Shown here in pieces: positions 1-5,553 of a stretch of 9,514 nt of DNA. Numbering within the stretch: position 1 is the first letter of the stretch; each line of letters begins with the position of its first letter. The DNA lies in the NCBI GenBank assembly GCA_002423285.1, contig DIVF01000010.1:1-9514 (forward strand), given 5' to 3'. Position numbers and translations under genes: made by a program. The notes under the pieces are model-generated. The model did no database searches. It was not told the origin of the DNA and worked only from the letters and a program-made list of their open reading frames with translations. Origin of the DNA: Micavibrio sp. UBA6139 (GTDB lineage: Bacteria > Pseudomonadota > Alphaproteobacteria > Micavibrionales > Micavibrionaceae).

Positions 1-2
1 GG

Positions 3-20
3 ACTTTTGCAACAGGTCTA
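3..20 (+). repeat. IS-like terminal repeat, left window end
   Basis: The 18 bases ACTTTTGCAACAGGTCTA are repeated in inverted orientation at 9495-9512. Read from the window outward, the sequence is TAGACCTGTTGCAAAAGT. This resembles the terminal inverted repeats of IS5/IS1031-type insertion sequences, which I recall as GAGACCTTTGCAAAA-like. In that reading the IS body lies to the left of the window and ends at about position 20. The DUF2927-like gene ends only 21 bp further in, so the IS sits right behind its stop codon. No transposase is visible, so the IS assignment is inference from the repeat alone. Confidence 0.55.
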
Positions 21-41
21 ATAAATAGCCACTAACGTCTC

Positions 42-1031
42 CTAAATTTTAAAACAATTTGTATCTTTAGTAAGCACTTCCAATACTTGATTTTTGTCCA
101 TTCCTGCTTTTATCGCCGAGCAGTAAAGTATCCTCATGAGATAAGTATCATAAGAACTAATAGCTGTTTTTTTCTGAGATTCACCAAATATAGATTCTCT
201 AGATTCCAAAATTCCAGGCATACCCAATGATCGTGATACACACTCATTGACCAACCTCTGCACCTCAATTGATCCGAGGCCATTACGAATTTTACAAATA
301 GCAATTTGAATACTATTTTTAGAATTTGGCAAAAAGTAACCATCCATAAAATTGTAATCTGAGCTTTCATAGAGTACCCCGCCAAAGGCCATCCATTCAT
401 AGAGCGCTGGATTAAAGTTTAAGCTCGTCATTACTGTCGCAGGGGTACGTTTATAGAATGACATTTCATCAATAATGATATGTATATTTTTGGAAGAAAT
501 CTGCGCACCCGCTCTGAAAATATTGCTCCCTTCCAGCTGTTGATTAAAATAAGGCAAGACCGTGTCTAATTGTTTTTCTACAATGGCATAATCATCACGA
601 AAAGATTCATCAGGGAGAACGCCAGGCCATCCCAATACAACCCCAACAGGCCCATCCCATTTATTAATAGAATCATGCCTAGGCAGTTTATTATTCCCAT
701 CAAAATATTGATAAATCCAGGGAATTGATTTTCTAACCTCGTCCAGCTGAGATTGCGCATGTGTTTTTCTAAAATTTATGAAACGATTAATAAGCTCTAT
801 ATAATTGCCATCTACAAATTTATCGGAATCCTCATTCCACATTTTCGATGAGAACGCGACATCCAAAAAATCTGCAATAATCTGGCCACGTGTATAATAT
901 GCATCACCGATCTTTATTTTTTCAATCGACGATATCTTCTGAATCTCCTGAGCATATGTATACTGCGGCATAGCAAGACTAAAAATACAAATAAGCGCAA
1001 AATGGGCCCGCTTAAATTGATGTGCTTTCAT
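42..1031 (-). CDS. secreted DUF2927-like protein
   Basis: This 329-aa protein of unknown biochemical function is probably exported. Residues 1-27 form a signal peptide: K2, K8 and R9, then a hydrophobic stretch, then a likely cleavage site after TYA27. The C-terminal half fits my memory of DUF2927: a WDGPVGVVLG segment (125-134), an NECVSRSLGM segment with the family's conserved Glu (E263), SIFGES (280-285), and YDTYLMRILY followed by KAGM (294-311). The protein ends where the family usually ends, so it looks complete. The start has a GGGGTGGAG ribosome site (1039-1047) 7 bp upstream. The gene is visibly more AT-rich than the downstream operon, which may mean a different history. It is transcribed away from the operon and is followed almost at once by the IS-like repeat, with no terminator between. 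The family call is from pattern memory and is moderately sure; the ORF and signal peptide are clearer. Confidence 0.72.
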   Translation of the reverse strand: MKAHQFKRAHFALICIFSLAMPQYTYAQEIQKISSIEKIKIGDAYYTRGQIIADFLDVAFSSKMWNEDSDKFVDGNYIELINRFINFRKTHAQSQLDEVRKSIPWIYQYFDGNNKLPRHDSINKWDGPVGVVLGWPGVLPDESFRDDYAIVEKQLDTVLPYFNQQLEGSNIFRAGAQISSKNIHIIIDEMSFYKRTPATVMTSLNFNPALYEWMAFGGVLYESSDYNFMDGYFLPNSKNSIQIAICKIRNGLGSIEVQRLVNECVSRSLGMPGILESRESIFGESQKKTAISSYDTYLMRILYCSAIKAGMDKNQVLEVLTKDTNCFKI

Positions 1032-1054
1032 TTTGTAACTCCACCCCTAAAACC

Positions 1055-1073
1055 TGACATTTGAAACATGTCA
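1055..1073. promoter_or_regulatory. inverted repeat upstream of DUF2927-like gene
   Basis: TGACAT (1055-1060) and ATGTCA (1068-1073) are perfect 6-bp inverted arms around a 7-bp spacer. They lie 24-42 bp upstream of the start codon of the minus-strand gene, just ahead of its ribosome site. The site could be an operator or a leader hairpin. The inner TTGA-N6-TCAT also resembles a CRP/FNR-type half-conserved site, but the match is short. Confidence 0.3.
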
Positions 1074-1476
1074 TCATGCAGCCTAATGGATTACACAAGG
1101 AAGCCACATCAGGGCTAGCAATGTCAATACCATTGAGTGTTATACAGCAACAAAAACAACCATAAGGCGATTTTGTCCCCCTCGCCACGAAGGTAAGTAG
1201 CCAAAGAAAGAATTGGGAAAGAGATCAACGGAGTCTGATTATATTGATGACGCCCTAAGTTCGCCATCTCTACCCTGCCCATCATAAATGACTTCAACCG
1301 AAATCTGTTGCATGTCAGACAATGAGGCAAGTACGCAGCATCTATCGCCGCCATACACAGCAAATCTTTGTTACTCGGCCTTACAGATTATACCCAATGC
1401 TACAGCCGGAACCTGAGACATAATGGTTAATCACAAATTTGAAGCGGGGTTCATTTTAAAAAATAAAATTGGCTTT

Positions 1477-1498
1477 TGTAACACAATCGTGTAACACA
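1477..1498 (+). repeat. 9-bp direct repeat, possible operator
   Basis: TGTAACACA occurs twice (1477-1485 and 1490-1498) with the 4-bp spacer ATCG, giving a 13-bp period. Direct repeats of this size can be binding sites for a regulator, but no partner is identified. Chance occurrence in an AT-rich stretch is possible. Confidence 0.35.
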
Positions 1499-1509
1499 TG
1501 ATGCCACAA

Positions 1510-1536
1510 AGAGCGGCATACCGCTTTGTTTTAATT
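1510..1536 (+). terminator. weak terminator-like hairpin, plus strand
   Basis: AGAGCGG (1510-1516) pairs with CCGCTTT (1521-1527) through one G-T pair around the loop CATA. GTTTTAATT follows on the plus strand, as in a short intrinsic terminator. No plus-strand gene precedes it, so it would end only an unseen transcript or upstream read-through. Confidence 0.35.
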
Positions 1537-1586
1537 GATTTATATGATGGCCTGCACCCGTCCCTTCACCGCCACCATTCTCGATC

Positions 1587-1607
1587 AAAAACCGCAGTTT
1601 GCTGCGG
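1587..1607 (-). terminator. terminator-like hairpin, minus strand
   Basis: CCGCAG (1592-1597) and CTGCGG (1602-1607) are perfect 6-bp arms around the tetraloop TTTG. Read on the minus strand, the stem is followed by five Ts (complement of 1587-1591), the layout of an intrinsic terminator. It could end antisense transcription starting upstream of the stress operon, or be the 3' end of a small RNA. Confidence 0.4.
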
Positions 1608-1695
1608 GTCCCCCAAGCCTCAGATTTGTGTTTTCGTCGATGGGTACACCCACTTGTACACCTGAAGACAAACGATGGAATCAATAGCAAGCCAA

Positions 1696-1718
1696 ACAGG
1701 CTTATGCGCTAAGCCTGT
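1696..1718. promoter_or_regulatory. strong hairpin upstream of stress operon
   Basis: ACAGGCTTA (1696-1704) and TAAGCCTGT (1710-1718) are perfect 9-bp inverted arms with a 5-base loop TGCGC. The hairpin ends 76 bp before the dehydrogenase start codon. No clear T-run follows on either strand, so a simple intrinsic terminator is less likely than an operator, an attenuator-like leader element or an insulator between divergent units. Confidence 0.5.
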
Positions 1719-1740
1719 ATCACGTTTCCGACTATTTTTA

Positions 1741-1754
1741 GAGATATAGGTCAA
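1741..1754 (+). promoter_or_regulatory. putative FNR/FixK/Anr-like box
   Basis: GAGAT-ATAG-GTCAA fits the consensus TTGAT-N4-GTCAA with a perfect right half and 3 of 5 bases in the left half. It lies 40 bp before the start codon of the dehydrogenase gene. Sites of this type drive low-oxygen induction of stress genes in many proteobacteria. The geometry is imperfect: a class II position (-41.5) would place the transcript start near 1789, on top of the ribosome site at 1784-1789. The call is therefore tentative. Confidence 0.3.
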
Positions 1755-1783
1755 GTATATTTATACCCCAACATCATATTTTT

Positions 1784-1789
1784 AAGGGA
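1784..1789 (+). promoter_or_regulatory. ribosome binding site of dehydrogenase gene
   Basis: AAGGGA ends 5 bp before the ATG at 1795. It supports this start over the in-frame ATG at 1804. Confidence 0.6.
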
Positions 1790-1794
1790 TTACA

Positions 1795-2868
1795 ATGTCA
1801 AAAATGAAAGCAGCGATCTTCGTCGAACCAGGCAGAATTGTGCTGGATGAAAAGCCCATCCCCGATGTAGGACCCCTTGATGCATTGATCAAGATAACAA
1901 CCACCACCATCTGTGGTACGGATGTTCATATTCTGAAGGGAGAATATCCGGTTGCAAAAGGCCTGACGATTGGTCACGAACCGGTCGGCATCATAGAAAA
2001 GCTGGGTTCATCCGTCAAAGGGTTCAAAGAGGGGCAGCGGGTTATTGCCGGGGCGGTCACGCCGAGCGGCTACAGCAATGCCTGTCAGTGCGGACGCTGT
2101 GCCCAGGATGGGCCTGCCACGAAACATGGCTGGAAACCGATTGGGGGGTGGCGTTTTGGCAATACGATTGACGGCGCGCAGGCGGAATATCTTTTGGTTC
2201 CAGACGCGATGTATAACCTTGCCGTTGTGCCTGATAGCTTGAGCGACGAACAAGTTCTCATGTGCCCTGATATCATGTCCACGGGATTTTCCGGCGCGGA
2301 AAGCGGAAAAATTAAAATAGGCGATATCGTCGCGGTTTTTGCACAAGGGCCGATTGGCCTGTGTGCTACAGCCGGCGCAAAGCTCATGGGCGCATCGACC
2401 ATCATCGTCGTTGATAAAGTATCTGAGCGCCTCGATATGGCGCGGCGGCTTGGTGCAGATCATACTGTGGATTTCAGCAAGACGAACCCTGTTGCGGAAA
2501 TTATGCGCATTACCGATGGCCGTGGCGTAGATGTGGCAATTGAGGCTCTGGGCACGCAAATGACGTTTGAATCATGCCTACGTGTTTTGCGGCCCGGCGG
2601 CACATTATCCAGTCTGGGCGTTTATTCCTCAGACCTTACCATACCGCTGGATGCCCTGGCAGCCGGACTGGGTGATCATACAATTGTAACGACGTTGTGT
2701 CCGGGTGGCAAAGAGCGCATGCGTAGGCTTATGTCCGTAATCGAATCCGGAAGAATTGATCTTTCAGCCATGGTTACGCACAGATTCAAGCTTGATGATA
2801 TTGAAGCTGCATATGAATTATTCTCCAATCAACGGGACGGTGTATTCAAGGTTGCTATCACGCCATAA
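1795..2868 (+). CDS. zinc-dependent alcohol dehydrogenase (MDR family)
   Basis: This 357-aa medium-chain dehydrogenase/reductase would interconvert alcohols and aldehydes or ketones in the cytoplasm. The overall pattern resembles the secondary alcohol dehydrogenases of Thermoanaerobacter and Clostridium beijerinckii (about 350 aa): GHE, GWxFxNxxDGxxAE, PDxMxTGFxGAE and LCPGGxxRM are all recognisable. The likely catalytic zinc ligands are C40 (in CGTD), H61 and E62 (GHE), and D159 (PDIMST). The Rossmann loop is AQGPIGL (183-189). Residue D207, at the end of the second Rossmann strand, favours NAD(H), whereas the NADP-dependent relatives have small or basic residues there. Three cysteines (C97, C99, C102) sit where other family members bind a structural zinc, but the usual fourth is missing. 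It is the first gene of the operon; the next gene follows after 14-32 bp. Substrate is not predictable. Confidence 0.9.
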   Translation: MSKMKAAIFVEPGRIVLDEKPIPDVGPLDALIKITTTTICGTDVHILKGEYPVAKGLTIGHEPVGIIEKLGSSVKGFKEGQRVIAGAVTPSGYSNACQCGRCAQDGPATKHGWKPIGGWRFGNTIDGAQAEYLLVPDAMYNLAVVPDSLSDEQVLMCPDIMSTGFSGAESGKIKIGDIVAVFAQGPIGLCATAGAKLMGASTIIVVDKVSERLDMARRLGADHTVDFSKTNPVAEIMRITDGRGVDVAIEALGTQMTFESCLRVLRPGGTLSSLGVYSSDLTIPLDALAAGLGDHTIVTTLCPGGKERMRRLMSVIESGRIDLSAMVTHRFKLDDIEAAYELFSNQRDGVFKVAITP

Positions 2869-2900
2869 TCGGACATTCACAAATGACGGGAAAAGATACC

Positions 2901-3839
2901 ATGAAAAAATTTCGTAATATTCTGTTTGTAAGCAATGCTTTGCAAGACGAAACGGCCGCCATGAAGCAAGCACTCAGCCTGTCTCGTAATAACGAGGCTA
3001 CGCTGAAGGCTTTGCTTGTATGTCCCGGCCTGCCCAATTCTTTGGATGAATACGCAGCCAAATACAAAGAAGCCCTCACAGAGCAATTGGCGGAGTCCAT
3101 TTGCAAAGCGCAAGCGGCCCTGAAAATGGAAGAGAAAGCCGATAGCATTCCCGTAGTCATTGAGAGCGGCAGTACGCCTGCTATACGCATTATACGTCAT
3201 GTGCTGCGCGACTCCTGTGATCTTGTTGTCAAGGATGCGCAGCCCTCGCTGGACGGCAAAGGCTTCATGGCGGTTGATATGGAACTCTTGCGAAAATGCC
3301 CCAGCGCTGTTTGGCTGTGCCGCCCCATTGAACAAGCAAGAGACAAGATTAAGGTTGCCGTTGCCATTGATGCCGAAAGCCTGGATAGAGCAGGCCATGA
3401 TCTGGCTTTACAGCTTCTGCAGATTTCCCGGTCGCTGGCCGACACGTGCAGCGGCCAGCTTGATATTGTTTCCTGCTGGGATTTTGAATTCGAAGAGTAC
3501 CTACATTACAATCCATGGGCGAGCGTTCCAAAAGAGCAGATATCCCAAGCGATCGCCCAAACCCAGTCCAGAAATACGCACGAACTTGCGAGATTGATAA
3601 CGGAATCGGGAATTGGGGGCGATATTAAAACGCACCAACTCAGAGGGCGCGCCGAAAAGCTTATTCCCACCTTCGTCAGGGATGAAAAGATAGATATTTT
3701 GGTCATGGGTACAGTCGCGCGGACTGGCATTGCCGGATTCACCATGGGCAACACAGCAGAGAACATTTTCAATGTGCTGGGTTGCTCACTTCTTGCACTG
3801 AAGCCGAACGGTTTCGCCTCACCCGTGAAAGCGTACTGA
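2901..3839 (+). CDS. tandem universal stress protein (UspE-like)
   Basis: This 312-aa cytoplasmic protein has two Usp domains in tandem, like E. coli UspE (about 316 aa). Domain 1 covers about residues 1-143 and starts with the typical first strand MKKFRNILFV. It has no clear nucleotide-binding loop, as in UspE. Domain 2 covers about 147-300 and carries the motif MGTVARTGIAG followed by MGNTAENI, matching the G-x2-G-x9-G-(S/T) ATP-binding signature. The protein probably senses or responds to energy or oxygen stress; no catalytic activity is expected. I prefer the ATG at 2901 because it begins directly at strand one and has GGGA 9 bp upstream. The ATG at 2883 would add MTGKDT and has only a weak GGA upstream. 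The gene lies 32 bp after the dehydrogenase and 19 bp before the antiporter, so co-transcription is likely. Confidence 0.9.
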   Translation: MKKFRNILFVSNALQDETAAMKQALSLSRNNEATLKALLVCPGLPNSLDEYAAKYKEALTEQLAESICKAQAALKMEEKADSIPVVIESGSTPAIRIIRHVLRDSCDLVVKDAQPSLDGKGFMAVDMELLRKCPSAVWLCRPIEQARDKIKVAVAIDAESLDRAGHDLALQLLQISRSLADTCSGQLDIVSCWDFEFEEYLHYNPWASVPKEQISQAIAQTQSRNTHELARLITESGIGGDIKTHQLRGRAEKLIPTFVRDEKIDILVMGTVARTGIAGFTMGNTAENIFNVLGCSLLALKPNGFASPVKAY

Positions 3840-3858
3840 TTAACACGAAAGAGAACAG

Positions 3859-5547
3859 ATGCTCGATCTTGGTTTTATCCACCTGTCGCCTTTTTATGAA
3901 CTGACGTCTTTGCTGGTATTGGCGGCGACGGTCGGGTTTTTGGGGTTGTTGCTGCGCCAACCGATGATCGTCAGCTTCATTGCGGCGGGCATTCTGGCGG
4001 GGCCATCGGCACTCGGGATCGTACAGGCAGGCGACAACATAAAACTTCTGGCTGAACTCGGTGTCGCTGTCCTGCTGTTTCTTGTCGGACTCAAACTTGA
4101 TCTTAACCTGATCCGCACTCTGGGGGTGGTCTCCCTTGCAACGGGCTTGGGACAGGTTTTATTCACATCCATCGTGGGCTTTGCCATCGGAATGGCCCTC
4201 GGCCTCGATACGGTCACATCGCTTTATGTCGCGGTGGCACTGACGTTTTCCAGCACCATTATTATCGTCAAGCTGCTTTCCGACAAGCGGGAGGTCGATT
4301 CGTTGCATGGCCGCATCGCCGTCGGCTTTTTGATTGTGCAGGATCTTGTCGTTGTTCTAGCGATGATGGCTCTTTCTGCGTTTGGTCTGGGCGCGCAGAC
4401 CGCAGATGGGAATGGTGCGCTCATGCAGATTGCCACTGTCATGATGTATGGCATTGCCATGCTGGTACTGATCGGCATTTTCATCCGTTTTCTAGCCACG
4501 CCTCTGATGGGGCGCATTGCCCGCTCGCCAGAGCTCATGATTATTTTTGCAATCAGCTGGGCGGCGCTTCTGGCGGCGTTGGGCAGCTATTTCGGCTTCA
4601 GCAAGGAGCTGGGCGGTCTTTTGGCCGGCGTGTCGCTGGCCTCCACGCCGTTCCGGGAATCAATTGTCGCAAGACTGTCATCGCTGCGCGATTTCCTGTT
4701 GTTGTTCTTTTTTATCGCCTTGGGAACACAGCTTGATTTGAGCCTTCTTGGCGCGCAGATCGTCCCGGCGCTTATTTTCTCGCTGTTTGTGCTGATCGGG
4801 AACCCGCTGATTGTCATGGCGATCATGGGTTATATGGGGTACCGCAAGCGTACGGGATTTCTGGCTGGCCTTACCGTGGCGCAGATCAGCGAATTTTCCC
4901 TCATCTTTATAGCGATGGGACTCTCGCTCGGCCACGTTTCGACTGATGCGCTGGGATTGGTCACGCTTGTTGGGCTCATTACAATTGCGCTTTCCGTCTA
5001 TATGATCACTTATTCGCATACGCTTTACCGCTGGCTGGAACCGGCCCTGAGCTTATTTGAGCGCAAGGTGCCCTACCGCGAAGAAATATTCGAGCAGCAG
5101 CAAAACACCGAACAGCCTTATGATGTGATCCTGTTCGGGATAGGGCGTTTTGGCGCAGCCATTGCCGACCACTTGCGCAAGGACAACTTCCGTGTCCTTG
5201 CTATTGATTTCAATCCCGACGAAGTGCGGGCTTGGCAGCGGCGGGGATTCGATGCCGTCTATGGTGATGCCTGCGATCAGGACTTCATCGCCTCGCTGCC
5301 GCTGGAAAATGCCAAATGGGTCATTGCCGCCATGCCGCAGCACGATCTGGGTTTGACGCATGAAGACCCGCGCCTTGCCCTGATCGCTGGACTCAAGACA
5401 AGGAATTTTTCAGGGAAGATAGCGGTCTCCACCCACCACCCCCGCGACGTGGCCGCTTTGAAGAAAAAAGGTGCCGATCTGGTTCTGCTGCCCTTTTATG
5501 ATGCATCAGAAAAGGCTGTTGAGAAAATCAAGACCTACTCAGAATAA
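3859..5547 (+). CDS. Kef-type CPA2 cation/proton antiporter with TrkA-N domain
   Basis: This 562-aa inner-membrane protein probably exchanges K+ (or Na+) for protons. Residues about 10-395 are strongly hydrophobic, enough for 12-13 membrane segments, and match the Na+/H+ exchanger fold of the CPA2 family. FLVGLKLDL (74-82), FSSTIIIVKLL (130-140) and the ion-path QD pair (Q161, D162) are characteristic. Residues about 420-560 form a cytosolic TrkA-N (RCK/KTN) domain with the dinucleotide loop GIGRFG (427-432), the acidic D450 after the second strand and YGDACD (468-473). NAD(H) or another nucleotide may therefore gate the transporter. The length suits Kef/YbaL-type proteins without a TrkA-C domain. 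AAAGAGA lies about 4 bp before the ATG. The gene is flanked by a stress protein and a P-type ATPase, with 19 and 6 bp gaps. The ion specificity is not readable. Confidence 0.92.
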   Translation: MLDLGFIHLSPFYELTSLLVLAATVGFLGLLLRQPMIVSFIAAGILAGPSALGIVQAGDNIKLLAELGVAVLLFLVGLKLDLNLIRTLGVVSLATGLGQVLFTSIVGFAIGMALGLDTVTSLYVAVALTFSSTIIIVKLLSDKREVDSLHGRIAVGFLIVQDLVVVLAMMALSAFGLGAQTADGNGALMQIATVMMYGIAMLVLIGIFIRFLATPLMGRIARSPELMIIFAISWAALLAALGSYFGFSKELGGLLAGVSLASTPFRESIVARLSSLRDFLLLFFFIALGTQLDLSLLGAQIVPALIFSLFVLIGNPLIVMAIMGYMGYRKRTGFLAGLTVAQISEFSLIFIAMGLSLGHVSTDALGLVTLVGLITIALSVYMITYSHTLYRWLEPALSLFERKVPYREEIFEQQQNTEQPYDVILFGIGRFGAAIADHLRKDNFRVLAIDFNPDEVRAWQRRGFDAVYGDACDQDFIASLPLENAKWVIAAMPQHDLGLTHEDPRLALIAGLKTRNFSGKIAVSTHHPRDVAALKKKGADLVLLPFYDASEKAVEKIKTYSE

Positions 5548-5553
5548 AGGAAT

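Larger units (their letters stand above)
1032..1794. other. 763-bp structured intergenic region
   Basis: This gap separates the DUF2927-like gene from the divergently transcribed stress operon. The longest open frames (79 codons, minus strand, 1124-1363 and 1451-1690) have no convincing ribosome site, no recognisable domain and low-complexity or unnatural-looking products, so I do not call genes here. What can be seen is a set of short signals: an inverted repeat at 1055-1073, a 9-bp direct repeat at 1477-1498, terminator-like hairpins at 1510-1527 (plus) and 1592-1607 (minus), a GTACACC direct repeat at 1644-1662, and a strong hairpin at 1696-1718. The region must also hold the promoters of both flanking units. 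It may carry a small RNA or the relic of a lost element. Confidence 0.6.

Noticed and set aside
1076..1165. 29-codon plus-strand frame starting MQPNGLHKE
   Set aside because: No ribosome site upstream and no known peptide resemblance; it overlaps the likely promoter of the DUF2927-like gene.
1124..1363. 79-codon minus-strand open frame
   Set aside because: No ribosome site, no recognisable domain, and the product (with segments such as LRGEGDK) looks like translated intergenic DNA.
1451..1690. 79-codon minus-strand open frame
   Set aside because: It spans a terminator-like hairpin and short repeats, has no clear ribosome site and an unnatural residue composition.
2008..2559. 183-codon minus-strand frame inside the dehydrogenase gene
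   Set aside because: It is antisense to a well-supported enzyme, and its product matches no family I know.
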